Below are positions 40,201-49,264 of a DNA stretch of 64,000 nucleotides, one piece after another (within the stretch, counting starts at the first letter, position 1; the number at the start of each line of letters is the position of its first letter). The stretch is taken from NCBI GenBank assembly GCA_934270345.1, contig CAKQPT010000005.1:43360-107359 (forward strand). The letters run 5' to 3'. This stretch comes from an uncultured Oribacterium sp. (GTDB lineage: Bacteria > Bacillota > Clostridia > Lachnospirales > Lachnospiraceae). The notes beneath the pieces are model-generated. The model was given only the letters and a program-made list of their open reading frames with translations, had not been told where the DNA came from and made no database searches. The position numbers and the translations under genes were made by a program.

Positions 40201-42684
40201 TCAGGTTTTGTGTGGCACGACCCCGACGAATCGATTTCCATCCTGACGGAACATCGCTTCCGCATCCTCTCTTCCAACGACATTCTGGCTTCCGCTCACC
40301 GGATCCACCAGACGGATATTGAAGGAGTCATAGCTGTAGATCAGATAGCAGCTGCCCCCGAGATACGCGATCAGCGGATAGCCCTTATTCAGGAAGTACA
40401 GGGCGGAGCTGAGGTCCATGCCATAAGCATTGACCATACTGTAGGAATCATAGGTGTCGATCGTGGTCATCTTCGAGAGCTTCGTAAGCGGCTCCTCGGC
40501 GAGGGCCGTCGCGTTCCGGACCGTCACCATCGTACTCTTATCCACACGATTCCATACGAATTCCCCATCGGCGGTGAGCACATAACCGAAGTCATCGTAC
40601 ACGAGCTCGTATGCCTCTTCGAGCGTCCGTGTGCGGCCCTGGAAATGACCGTGCGCGTAGGCATAGAACATCGACATTGCATTTTTATCCTCCGTGATGT
40701 TGAGATCGATGGAGGAGGCTCGCTCGAGGGAGAGGTTCTTCGGTGCCGTGCTCCGCACATGCTTCGTACCGAGGTCCTTGATCTCGATATACCAGACCTT
40801 CTGAAGGACCTTATCCGTGTACGAGCCGACACCGCTCAGATGTGCATCGCTCTGTTCACGATTCGAGATGATGGTATCCTCGCCGGCGGCCTCATAGCGT
40901 CCACCCTCGACCGGTCGGATCTTATCGAAGTGAATGCGGGTTCCACTCACACGCACATTCGTGAAGAGCAGTCCATCCTTCGCATAGCTCGTTTTATCGC
41001 TGAGATCCGGTCCGATGATATGGATCTCGCTGATCGGAATCTTATGCTTCTCGGTATAGATGCTGGCGTAGGCCGGATTGATGACACCGTAGATCAGGTC
41101 ATCCTGGTTGAAACCGATCACACGGAGATATCCACCGCCCTGGATCTCGCTGGACTGATTACTCTCGAGATTTACGAGCGTAATCTTTGAGGCGTGATAG
41201 ATGTCCTCCGCATCCGGATTCTGGTAAGCGATGTACTGCTGCGTATCCGAGCTTGCGAAGCCCGACTCTTGCAGTCCGGTCGCGATCGTGACGACCTCGA
41301 GGCTGTTCGTATCGATACCATAGATGCTGCCGCCGTAGTAGAGATACAGGAGTCCGTCACCGGACAGGTAGGCGAGCTGCTCGAGATTCCAGCGGATCTG
41401 ATCATATACCTCCGGGATCGCGATGAAGAAGTTCTCCGTCACCGTATCATCCGAGCTGTCATAGCGGTAGTACAGGATACCATTATAGCCCTCATGACTT
41501 CCCCGGTTCACATAACCGTACACGAGGAAATCCACATCGCCCTTATCGGATACTGACAGGATCTTGATGTCATGCTGATCATAGTCTGCGCGGACGCCAT
41601 CATCCGTATCCGAGCGGTAGCTGAAGATATTCACCGCGTGTCCACTCTTCGATGACTGATCGTAGCGCCAGAGCCCCTGATCCGTCTTAAATGCGATATA
41701 ATGCTCATTTTCCGACTTCTGCACGGCGATATCATCCGTATTTCCGACACCGAGCGTGATCCGCTTCCCCGCGAAATCCTCGCTGTCGCCATCGAAGATC
41801 TGATGTGTCGTCCGGTCGAAATCCATCATGTAGACCCGCTCCGGATCATTTCGGAAGACGAAGTTATCCTCATTCAGGAAGTGCTTCTCCTCTCCGCTTT
41901 CATCCGTCATATACGACTCGTAGCTGATCTGAATCTCGCCCATCATGCCGTCAAATTCCTTGAGCGTCATATAGAAATTTCCCTTCGGCTGCATCCCGGT
42001 CTGTCCCCAGGTGATCTGGTTGAAGCTCGAGTGCAGATCGACGTGTCCGAGACTCGAATTATCCGCCGTATCCTTCGTTTCCAGATAGGTCGTGATATCC
42101 TTGTTGTTCGTCTTATCGAAGCTGCCCGTCGTAAACCTGTACGCGACATCCTCCATCGCCTTCGTGTAATCACGGTTCGTCCAAAGGATACGTGTATAGT
42201 AGTTCAGCGTGTGGGCACCCGTCTCCAGCGTGATATGCAGAAGGTACGCCTGATCCTTATTGATGAGATTCTGAATCGGCAGGACGAGGCTTGCATTGCC
42301 GTCGCTCCGGCTGATGTCGGAGACCGTTCCCTTTTCGATGAGATGGCTGAGATCCAGTGTACGGATCTCGTAGCTGGCAGAAGCCACCATGTTATCGTAC
42401 TCCTGCACGACGAGCTTCATCTGACGATCCTGCGGCAGCACCGTGATCATATCGCGGGCTGCCTGCTTTCCCATATCCTGAAGATAGGCATGCATCGGAT
42501 TCATGAGGTAATCGCCGCTCGAAACATAGGCCACCGGCAGACTCGGCTCATCCATCGTGGAGTACACCGTATTCTGCCTTTCCATCGAGTGCCAGGATCG
42601 GTAAAAATAGAGGATGAGTGCGATCAGAAATACCGCACCCATCGCCAGGAATTTTTTCAGTTTTTTTCGTGTCTGTTTTTTCAC
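40201..42684 (-). CDS. 827-residue membrane-anchored extracytoplasmic protein, propeller-like with C39-like tail
   Basis: I do not recognise a named family. A short basic N-terminus and one TM helix (about 12-28) anchor a large extracytoplasmic region. The middle (about 270-620) is rich in beta repeats with alternating hydrophobics and Asp/Gly/Trp/Tyr turns (such as LLYLYYGGSIYGIDTNSLEV), consistent with a beta-propeller. The last ~90 residues (MVNAYGMDLSSALYFLNKGY then PLIAYLGGSCYLIYSYDSFN) resemble a C39-like peptidase fold, with a His-free end, so probably inactive. It overlaps the DUF4446 gene by 4 nt and follows parAB, so it may be a conserved member of that operon in this lineage. Role unknown. 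Confidence 0.7.
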   Translation of the reverse strand: MKKQTRKKLKKFLAMGAVFLIALILYFYRSWHSMERQNTVYSTMDEPSLPVAYVSSGDYLMNPMHAYLQDMGKQAARDMITVLPQDRQMKLVVQEYDNMVASASYEIRTLDLSHLIEKGTVSDISRSDGNASLVLPIQNLINKDQAYLLHITLETGAHTLNYYTRILWTNRDYTKAMEDVAYRFTTGSFDKTNNKDITTYLETKDTADNSSLGHVDLHSSFNQITWGQTGMQPKGNFYMTLKEFDGMMGEIQISYESYMTDESGEEKHFLNEDNFVFRNDPERVYMMDFDRTTHQIFDGDSEDFAGKRITLGVGNTDDIAVQKSENEHYIAFKTDQGLWRYDQSSKSGHAVNIFSYRSDTDDGVRADYDQHDIKILSVSDKGDVDFLVYGYVNRGSHEGYNGILYYRYDSSDDTVTENFFIAIPEVYDQIRWNLEQLAYLSGDGLLYLYYGGSIYGIDTNSLEVVTIATGLQESGFASSDTQQYIAYQNPDAEDIYHASKITLVNLESNQSSEIQGGGYLRVIGFNQDDLIYGVINPAYASIYTEKHKIPISEIHIIGPDLSDKTSYAKDGLLFTNVRVSGTRIHFDKIRPVEGGRYEAAGEDTIISNREQSDAHLSGVGSYTDKVLQKVWYIEIKDLGTKHVRSTAPKNLSLERASSIDLNITEDKNAMSMFYAYAHGHFQGRTRTLEEAYELVYDDFGYVLTADGEFVWNRVDKSTMVTVRNATALAEEPLTKLSKMTTIDTYDSYSMVNAYGMDLSSALYFLNKGYPLIAYLGGSCYLIYSYDSFNIRLVDPVSGSQNVVGREDAEAMFRQDGNRFVGVVPHKT

Positions 42685-43187
42685 TGCTGCTTTTCTTTCT
42701 CTCTATAGCCCAGCGCCTGTTCCAGCGCGAGCTGCTCTTCTGCGCCGAGCTCCACTTCGGTGGTACCGGCATCGACATCCTTTATATATAGGAAGCAGCC
42801 CTCTCTCGAGTGCACGGAATTGATGACGAAGCCACTGTTTGTGCTGTCCAGCATCGCGATCGCGAAGGACATGTTCCCGCCCATGCCGCCGAAGGCGTTG
42901 TACCGGATGATGCCGAGCTTCTGAAAGGACGCACGGATATTCTTATTGAGTACCCGCATGACGTCCTTGTTCTTGAGGTCCTCCTTTTCGAGTGCCTCCA
43001 CATGCTGCTGGAGATCGACGAAATAGTCCTCGAGGGTCTCTGCATCCTTGCCGCGCATGAAGTAATCATACTGACGATACAGTCTCTTGTATTTTGCATT
43101 TGCCCGGATAGCCAGGATCAGGGAGATCAGGCCGATCAGCAGCCCTGCGGCTGCGATTCCGAGCAGAAGAGTTTCTGTTACGATCAT
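42681..43187 (-). CDS. DUF4446 family membrane protein
   Basis: The protein has 168 residues with one N-terminal TM (about 4-24), a coiled helix (about 28-80), and a conserved globular part GIIRYNAFGGMGGNMSFAIAM then LDSTNSGFVINSVHSREGCF, which defines DUF4446. Function unknown; the gene is regularly found beside parAB in Clostridia. ATG 43187 is chosen because GAGGAAAT precedes it by a good distance; the upstream ATG 43211 has no ribosome site and lies inside the parB end. It overlaps the following 827-residue gene by 4 nt. Confidence 0.88.
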   Translation of the reverse strand: MIVTETLLLGIAAAGLLIGLISLILAIRANAKYKRLYRQYDYFMRGKDAETLEDYFVDLQQHVEALEKEDLKNKDVMRVLNKNIRASFQKLGIIRYNAFGGMGGNMSFAIAMLDSTNSGFVINSVHSREGCFLYIKDVDAGTTEVELGAEEQLALEQALGYREKEKQQ

Positions 43188-43203
43188 ATATTTCCTCGCT
43201 CTC

Positions 43204-44448
43204 TTAATCATTTCTGCTGGAGTTCAGGATCATAAAGATACGATCCAGATCATCCTGTGAATAATATTCGATTTCGAGTGTGCCACGCTCTGTGTTTTTC
43301 GGCACGATGGAGACCTTCGTACCAAGCTTCGTCTTCATCTTCCGCTCGAGATCCTTATAGATGACCTTGAGGCGCCGGAGCTCCTGGGCCTCCGGAGAGG
43401 ATTTCTTTTCCTTTTTCGCCTTCGAGAGCTTATCGAGCTTGACGAGGGTCTCGATCTCTCGTACAGAGAGATTTTCCTTCGTACACTTCTCTGCGATCTT
43501 CTTCCGGAGCTCCGTATCCTCGACTGCAAGCAGTGCACGGGCGTGGCCCTGCGTAATCTTTCCATCCTGGAGAAGTGTGAGGATCTCCGGCTCAAGTTTC
43601 AGAAGTCGCAGACTGTTCGTGATGGTCGAACGATTCTTTGCCACACGGGCAGCGACCTCCTCCTGGGTCAGCCCATACTCCTCGATCAGAGACTGATAGG
43701 CTCTCGCTTCTTCGACCGCATTCAGGTCATCACGCTGGATATTCTCGATGATGGACAGCTCACGGCTCGTCTTTTCATCCACCTCCTTGATGACCACCGG
43801 AATCTCCTTGAGACCGGCGATGCGTGCGGCTCTCCAGCGGCGTTCACCAGCGACGATCTCATACAGTGCGCCTCTCTTCTTCACCACAATCGGTGATATC
43901 ATCCCATAGGTTCGGATGGAATCTGCAAGCTCGTTCAGCTTCTCCTCATCGAAGTTCTTTCGCGGCTGATCCGGATCCGGCTGGATGCGGCTCAGCTTCA
44001 CGAGCAGCATTCCCTCCTGCTCCGTATCATGCATGGTTTCGGTGCCGTGCGCGTTCATCATACTGGTGATGCCAGCTGCATCATCGGCCGCAGTCACTGT
44101 CGCCGTATCCTTCGCTTCAACAGGCGCAATTTCATTTCCAGCTTCCGACTTCTGCTGTTCATTTTCTGCGTTTGCTACACTCGATTTTGCCGTTTTTCCG
44201 GTCTTCACTGCAGTCGTCTGCTGTGAAGACTTCTTCGTCGCGGCCGTGGCACGCTTCTTTTTCGTAACCGTCACCGCTTCTGCGCCGACTGCTCTGGTCG
44301 CCTGCATTGGCTCCGCGAGCTCCTCCTCCGCCGCCTTCTCCGCGACTGTCTTATATCGATGCTCTGTTTTCGGACGATCCGATTTTACCGTTGTGCTGGT
44401 TCCGAAGATAGCCCCAAGGCCCTTTCCCAGTCCATGCTCCTTAGCCAT
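43204..44448 (-). CDS. parB: Chromosome partitioning protein ParB/Spo0J with long N-terminal extension
   Basis: ParB is a CTP-dependent clamp loaded at parS that organises the origin. It has 414 residues. The first ~150 residues are low-complexity Ala/Lys/Thr/Glu rich except the short [11 protein letters not shown] at the start, which in ParB binds ParA. The ParB core then follows: [20 protein letters not shown], the CTP-binding [12 protein letters not shown], and the [23 protein letters not shown]. The C-terminal dimer domain ends at about 410. Bacillus Spo0J has 282 residues, so the extension of about 120 between the ParA-contact and CTPase parts is unusual. It overlaps parA by 8 nt. Confidence 0.95.
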   Translation of the reverse strand: MAKEHGLGKGLGAIFGTSTTVKSDRPKTEHRYKTVAEKAAEEELAEPMQATRAVGAEAVTVTKKKRATAATKKSSQQTTAVKTGKTAKSSVANAENEQQKSEAGNEIAPVEAKDTATVTAADDAAGITSMMNAHGTETMHDTEQEGMLLVKLSRIQPDPDQPRKNFDEEKLNELADSIRTYGMISPIVVKKRGALYEIVAGERRWRAARIAGLKEIPVVIKEVDEKTSRELSIIENIQRDDLNAVEEARAYQSLIEEYGLTQEEVAARVAKNRSTITNSLRLLKLEPEILTLLQDGKITQGHARALLAVEDTELRKKIAEKCTKENLSVREIETLVKLDKLSKAKKEKKSSPEAQELRRLKVIYKDLERKMKTKLGTKVSIVPKNTERGTLEIEYYSQDDLDRIFMILNSSRND

Positions 44449-45217
44449 AGATATCGTCCCCCTTACTCATAAGCTCTGCTGCCAGTCTACGGTAGCTCTC
44501 GGCACCCGTCGACGATGATTCATACTCGGTGATCGGCACACCATGACTCGGTGCCTCCGCGAGACGTACATTTCGCGGAATCAGCGTATCATAGATATTG
44601 CCCTGGAAATTCTGCTTGACCGACTCCACCACCTGCTGTGACAGCTTGTTCCGACCATCGTACATCGTGAACACGATGCCCTCGATGTCGAGATCTGGAT
44701 TCAGACCCTCCTGCACCAGTCCGATGGTATTCAGCACCTGGTTCAGGCCCTCCAGTGCATAGTACTCACACTGAATCGGGATAATCACCGAATCCGCCGC
44801 CGTCAGCGCATTGACCGTGATCGTACCGAGACTCGGCGGGCAGTCGATCAGGATATAGTGATAGTGCTCCTTATACGGCGTCAGCAGATTCTTCAGAATC
44901 TGATTCTTATCCTCCTGATCCGCGAACTCCACCTCGACCGCTGCCAGGTTCATATCTGCCGGAATCAGATCCAGATTTTCCGTCACCTCCACGAGAATCG
45001 TCTCATCCATCGTGCAGCTGCCGCTCATCGCATCATAAATCGTATGCTCGACCTCATCACGCTCGACACCAAACCCGCTGGTCGCATTCCCCTGCGGATC
45101 GAAATCCACCAGAAGAACCCGCTGATTAGCCTCCGCCAGCGTCGCCGCCAGATTCACTGCCGTCGTCGTCTTCCCGACGCCACCCTTCTGATTTGTTATT
45201 GCTATAATCTTCCCCAT
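44441..45217 (-). CDS. parA: ParA/Soj family chromosome partitioning ATPase
   Basis: This deviant Walker ATPase binds DNA cooperatively with ATP; with ParB it controls origin segregation and, in Bacillus, DnaA. It has 258 residues. ATG 45217 ([20 protein letters not shown]) has GGGAG upstream; the open frame extends further only because it reads through a parS site. Motifs: KGGVGKTTT (Walker A with signature Lys), [21 protein letters not shown], and [14 protein letters not shown] near the end. It is the first gene of the parA-parB-DUF4446-827aa operon. Two parS sites lie in its upstream region. Confidence 0.96.
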   Translation of the reverse strand: MGKIIAITNQKGGVGKTTTAVNLAATLAEANQRVLLVDFDPQGNATSGFGVERDEVEHTIYDAMSGSCTMDETILVEVTENLDLIPADMNLAAVEVEFADQEDKNQILKNLLTPYKEHYHYILIDCPPSLGTITVNALTAADSVIIPIQCEYYALEGLNQVLNTIGLVQEGLNPDLDIEGIVFTMYDGRNKLSQQVVESVKQNFQGNIYDTLIPRNVRLAEAPSHGVPITEYESSSTGAESYRRLAAELMSKGDDIYG

Positions 45218-45254
45218 TACACTCTCCCGTGATCTATTTAACATAAACTGAAAA

Positions 45255-45270
45255 TGTTTCACGTGAAACA
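45255..45270. promoter_or_regulatory. parS site 1
   Basis: TGTTTCACGTGAAACA, a perfect 16-bp parS. It lies upstream of parA. Confidence 0.97.
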
Positions 45271-45305
45271 TTCAGATGCCTCATCTAAAAGAAAAACAGT
45301 GATAA

Positions 45306-45321
45306 TGTTTCACGTGAAACA
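45306..45321. promoter_or_regulatory. parS site 2
   Basis: TGTTTCACGTGAAACA, perfect, 51 bp from site 1 in the parA upstream region. Confidence 0.97.
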
Positions 45322-45407
45322 TCATCACTGTCGCTATTCTACCCCATACATATATACGTGTCAAATTTTGACACCACCACGTACCGATTTTTCTAAGACA
45401 TTCTGGT

Positions 45408-45468
45408 TTTTGGAAGAGAGCTCGCAGTACTGTGCTTCTGTTGCCGGTCCTCCGAACCTCTTTCAAAA
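45408..45468. repeat. Hairpin element R5 (short relative of the long-hairpin family)
   Basis: TTTTGGAAGAG (45408-45418) pairs with CTCTTTCAAAA (45458-45468), one mismatch. The loop holds TCGCAGTACTGTGC (45422-45435) then TTCTGTTGCCGG, the block shared with R1, R2 and R4. The larger internal parts are missing. It lies between the EamA gene stop and the parA region. Confidence 0.65.
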
Positions 45469-45479
45469 GTTGTCAACGA

Positions 45480-46370
45480 TCAGACGAGCTGCGCGATGAT
45501 CACCGCTGCAAACACGATCACACATCCGACGAGCTCCTGCATCGACAGCATCTGATGAAGGATCAGGAAGCCACCGACCACTGAGAACACCGACTCCAGC
45601 GACATCAGCAGCGACGCGATCGTCGGATCCGTATTCTTCTGCGCCAGCACCTGCAGCGTATAGCCGACCGCCGATGACAGCACACCAGCATACAGAATCG
45701 ACGGCATCGCACCGAGGATACCCGTCATATCCGGTCGTTCAAACAGAAGCATGCCGATCAGTCCGACGACGGATGCAAAGAAGAACTGAATATTCGACAG
45801 CCGGATCGGATTCACCTTCTCCGAGAAATGATCGACGGAAATGATCTGAAACGAAAACAGCAGTGCACAGAGACTCACCATCGCATCGCCCCGCTCGATC
45901 GTCATGCCGCCATGCATACTGATGAGGTAAAGACCGATCAGCGCCAGCGCCACACTCAGCCAGATCGTTTTCTTCGGTTTCTTTCCTATGAATATACCGA
46001 GCACCGGCACGATGACGACATAACAGGCGGTGATAAATCCGGCCTTTCCCGGGGTGGTCGTCTGCATACCGATCTGCTGCGTGATACTCGCCGCACCCAG
46101 GCAGAGCCCGCAGACCGCACCACCAAGCATCGCTTCCCTTTTATAGTGCTTCTCTTCCACTGCGGCCGGCAGCGATGCACGATAGTTCTTCTCCGAAAAC
46201 GCCGAGAGCGGCAGGAGCAGAATCGCCGCGATGATGAAACGCGAGAACACGAAGGTCCACGGCCCGACATAATTCATACCGACGCTCTGCGCGACAAACG
46301 CGAAGCCCCATATGATTGCCGTCAGCAGGAGCAGTAAATTTGAAATCAATGCAATCCGATTTTTCTTCAT
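45480..46370 (-). CDS. EamA (DMT superfamily) transporter
   Basis: This is a ten-TM drug/metabolite transporter of 296 residues made of two EamA halves. ATG 46370 (MKKNRIALISNLLLLLTAII) starts the first helix directly; the longer frame is soluble and passes through a palindrome. LLTAIIWGFAFVAQ and AVGYTLQVLAQKNTDPTIAS are typical halves, the latter ending ASLLMSLESVFSVVGGFLIL. The substrate is unknown. No clear ribosome site is found at the usual distance (GGAAGG is 14 nt away). The 36-bp palindrome at 46396-46431 lies in its leader. Confidence 0.9.
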   Translation of the reverse strand: MKKNRIALISNLLLLLTAIIWGFAFVAQSVGMNYVGPWTFVFSRFIIAAILLLPLSAFSEKNYRASLPAAVEEKHYKREAMLGGAVCGLCLGAASITQQIGMQTTTPGKAGFITACYVVIVPVLGIFIGKKPKKTIWLSVALALIGLYLISMHGGMTIERGDAMVSLCALLFSFQIISVDHFSEKVNPIRLSNIQFFFASVVGLIGMLLFERPDMTGILGAMPSILYAGVLSSAVGYTLQVLAQKNTDPTIASLLMSLESVFSVVGGFLILHQMLSMQELVGCVIVFAAVIIAQLV

Positions 46371-46395
46371 ATTAAAACTGTTTTCCTTCCAAATA

Positions 46396-46431
46396 TAAGA
46401 GTAAATTGCCATGCATGGTAATTTACTCTTA
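46396..46431. promoter_or_regulatory. 36-bp near-perfect palindrome between rsmG and the EamA gene
   Basis: TAAGAGTAAATTGCCATG followed by CATGGTAATTTACTCTTA; one mismatch in 18. No T-run follows on the minus strand. It may be an operator for the transporter or a 3'-end hairpin of rsmG. Confidence 0.6.
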
Positions 46432-46456
46432 TCTCCTGTGTTTATCAATATTCGAT

Positions 46457-47206
46457 TTATTTCAGCGGATCCTTCGCCGGTGTGCCGGCCTTTCGCGGGT
46501 AGATCTTCGGTGTTTCCTTTGCCTTTCGGATCGTGATCAGTGATCTGCGGATGTCCGACTCCGGAAGCATGTACTCTACCTCCTGCTCCAGTTTGCCACC
46601 GAGCTTTCGGATTGCACGCTCCGCCGCCGTCAGCTCCTCGCCGACCTCGCCCGACTTGTATGCGATGAAGTAGCCGTCCTTCTTCACAAACGGCAGATCA
46701 TATTCGCTCAATGTTGACATGTTTGCCACCGCCCGTGAGGTCGAGAAATCGAAGCTTTCACGAAGCTGTTTCTGATGGCCGAGGTCCTCGGCTCTTCCAT
46801 GGATGGTCTCGACCTCCTGAAGTCCGAGCTTCGCGATCACATCCTCGAGGAAACGAAGACGCTTCTGCAGTGAATCACTTAGTGTGACCTTCAGCTCCGG
46901 AAATACGATTTTCAGCACCAGCCCTGGGAAACCCGCACCGGTTCCGACATCGATCAGTGTCTTTCCGCTCAATGTTTCACGTGAAACATTCTCGTTTTTC
47001 ACGACGGCTTTTACGATCGCCATGGAATCGATGAAGTGCTTCGTCACGACCTCGGATTCCTCCGTGATGGCCGTCAGGTTCATCACCTTATTGGTTTCCA
47101 CCAGCATCTCATAATATGTAAATAACTGTTCGATCTGCGTGTCGCTCAGCTGGATGCCCAATGCTTCCGCCTGCTCCTTCAGTCGACTGTAAAATGTATC
47201 GGTCAT
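46457..47206 (-). CDS. rsmG: 16S rRNA (guanine527-N7)-methyltransferase RsmG
   Basis: The enzyme methylates G527 (E. coli numbering) of 16S rRNA with SAM. It has 249 residues. The SAM motif is TLIDVGTGAGFPGLVLKIVF, followed by ELKVTLSDSLQKRLRFLEDV. FDFSTSRAVANMSTLSEYDLP and YFIAYKSG complete the fold. It belongs to the conserved mnmE-mnmG-rsmG run. A perfect parS lies inside its coding sequence (46974-46989), where the protein reads NVSRETL; this position is also typical for Firmicutes. Confidence 0.95.
   Translation of the reverse strand: MTDTFYSRLKEQAEALGIQLSDTQIEQLFTYYEMLVETNKVMNLTAITEESEVVTKHFIDSMAIVKAVVKNENVSRETLSGKTLIDVGTGAGFPGLVLKIVFPELKVTLSDSLQKRLRFLEDVIAKLGLQEVETIHGRAEDLGHQKQLRESFDFSTSRAVANMSTLSEYDLPFVKKDGYFIAYKSGEVGEELTAAERAIRKLGGKLEQEVEYMLPESDIRRSLITIRKAKETPKIYPRKAGTPAKDPLK
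46974..46989. promoter_or_regulatory. parS site 3, within rsmG
   Basis: TGTTTCACGTGAAACA, perfect; it encodes part of NVSRET in RsmG. Confidence 0.97.
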
Positions 47207-47314
47207 ACTGCTCCCTGTATTTTCTACTGTTTTATCTGTTCTCTGATCGATCCTTCTTACCAGCTGTTTCTTTTCAGAAAAGAGGATGGATCGTCCTTCG
47301 GCGCTGGGATTATT

Positions 47315-49249
47315 TTACGTATTTGCATCCTTTTTCGATGCGTGGTACGTCTCGAGGTAGATCAGCAGCACCGAAATATCTGCCGGATTGACGCCACTGA
47401 TACGGCTCGCCATACCGATGTTTTCCGGACGGATGCGCTCGAGCTTCTGTCTCGCCTCGATACGGAGGTTTCCGACCTCCGCATAGCGTATATCCTTTGG
47501 GATACGCTTATTCTCCATGCGACGGAATCCCTCGACCTGCTGCTCCTGCCGCCGGATGTATCCCTCGTACTTGATCTCGATGCCGACCTCTTCACGTACG
47601 CCATACGGAAGCTCCGGGCGTTTCGGATCCAGTGCCTTCAGGCTCTCATAATCGAGCTCCGGACGCTTGATAAGCTCCGCGAGGGAAACGCCGGAGCTGA
47701 GCGCCGTCGATCCATGCTCCTCCATGAAACGGTTTACCTCATCACTGTTTCCGATGAAAGTCTTCCGGAGACGCTCCTCCTCGACATCGATCATTCTTCG
47801 CTTCTCCACGGTCTTCTGATATTCCTCATCGGATACGAGACCGATGGCATGGCCGATCTTCCGTAAACGGAGATCTGCATTGTCCTGACGCAAAAGAAGA
47901 CGATACTCTGCACGGCTCGTCATCATACGATACGGCTCTGTACTCTCCTTCGTGACGAGATCATCGATCAGCACGCCAATGTAGGCTTCCGAACGATCGA
48001 GGACGACCGGATCACGATCCAGGATCCGCATGGCGGCATTGACACCGGCCATAAAGCCCTGTACAGCTGCCTCCTCATAGCCGGAGGAACCGTTAAACTG
48101 TCCGCCGGCGAAGAGACCGTCGATATTCATGAACTCGAGATTCGAGCGGAGCTGGGTCGCATCGATGCAGTCATACTCGATGGCATAGGCATTTCGGACG
48201 ATGTGTACATGCTCGAAGCCCTTCATGGAGTGGTACATCTTATACTGTACATCCTCCGGCATCGAGCTCGACATACCGCTCAGATACATCTCGTTCGTAT
48301 ACAGTCCCTCCGGCTCGATGAAGATCTGATGCCGGTTCTTATCCGGGAACTTCATGACCTTATCCTCGATGGATGGACAGTAGCGTGGTCCCACACCCTG
48401 GATCGATCCGTTATACATCGGGGAACGCTCGATATTCTCACGAATGATCTCATGCGTCTTTTCGTTTGTATACACGAGCCAGCAGTCGACCTGCGGTCGC
48501 TGGACCTCTTCGAACGCCGTCGAGTAGGAGAACGGAATCACCGGTACATCGCCCTTCTGCACCTCAAACTGGGAGAAATCCAGTGTACGCTTGTCGACAC
48601 GCGCCGGCGTTCCCGTCTTGAAGCGAAGCATCCGAATCCCGTTTGCCTTCAGGGAATCCGTCAGCTTCGTCGCAGCCTTGAAGCCATTCGGACCTGTATG
48701 TTCGATGAGGTCACCGGTCAGACAGCGGGAGTTAAGGTAGGTTCCGGTGCAGAGGATGACGGCCTTTGCATGATAGATGGCACCGGAGGTCGTCCGGATG
48801 CCCGTCACCTTCTTATGGGCAGTTGTATCCTCACCACTCGGGTCGCATACCTCTTCCGTAATCAGCTCTGCGACCTCTGCCTGACGGATCAGAAGATGCG
48901 GCTGATTCTCGAGGCGCTTCCGCATCTCATCGGTATAGGCTTTTTTATCCGCCTGTGCACGCAGACTGTGTACCGCCGGTCCCTTCGATTTATTCAGCAT
49001 CTTCGACTGCAAGAAGGTCTGATCGATGACCTTTCCCATCTCACCGCCGAGCGCATCCAGCTCACGAACGAGATGGCCCTTTGAGCTGCCGCCGATATGC
49101 GGATTACATGGCATGAAAGCGATGCTGTCGGCGCTCACCGTAAATACCACGGTCTCCAGTCCGAGACGTGCGGTCGCGAGTCCTGCCTCACATCCGGCAT
49201 GGCCCGCTCCGACGACGATCACATCATATCTCTCTTCTACTACTGACAT
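47315..49249 (-). CDS. mnmG: tRNA uridine 5-carboxymethylaminomethyl modification enzyme MnmG
   Basis: MnmG (GidA) is the FAD and NADH-using partner of MnmE that installs cmnm/nm groups on U34 of tRNAs. It has 644 residues, normal length. The FAD dinucleotide motif is [20 protein letters not shown]; other blocks are [63 protein letters not shown] and [16 protein letters not shown]. The ATG 49249 has a GGAG site close by. It lies between mnmE and rsmG in the standard order. Confidence 0.97.
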   Translation of the reverse strand: MSVVEERYDVIVVGAGHAGCEAGLATARLGLETVVFTVSADSIAFMPCNPHIGGSSKGHLVRELDALGGEMGKVIDQTFLQSKMLNKSKGPAVHSLRAQADKKAYTDEMRKRLENQPHLLIRQAEVAELITEEVCDPSGEDTTAHKKVTGIRTTSGAIYHAKAVILCTGTYLNSRCLTGDLIEHTGPNGFKAATKLTDSLKANGIRMLRFKTGTPARVDKRTLDFSQFEVQKGDVPVIPFSYSTAFEEVQRPQVDCWLVYTNEKTHEIIRENIERSPMYNGSIQGVGPRYCPSIEDKVMKFPDKNRHQIFIEPEGLYTNEMYLSGMSSSMPEDVQYKMYHSMKGFEHVHIVRNAYAIEYDCIDATQLRSNLEFMNIDGLFAGGQFNGSSGYEEAAVQGFMAGVNAAMRILDRDPVVLDRSEAYIGVLIDDLVTKESTEPYRMMTSRAEYRLLLRQDNADLRLRKIGHAIGLVSDEEYQKTVEKRRMIDVEEERLRKTFIGNSDEVNRFMEEHGSTALSSGVSLAELIKRPELDYESLKALDPKRPELPYGVREEVGIEIKYEGYIRRQEQQVEGFRRMENKRIPKDIRYAEVGNLRIEARQKLERIRPENIGMASRISGVNPADISVLLIYLETYHASKKDANT

Positions 49250-49264
49250 TCCAGTCTCCTATCT

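Noticed and set aside
45218..45271. N-terminal extension of ParA starting MFHVKHF
   Set aside because: It is translation of a parS site; the real start at 45217 has a ribosome site and the standard ParA N-terminus.
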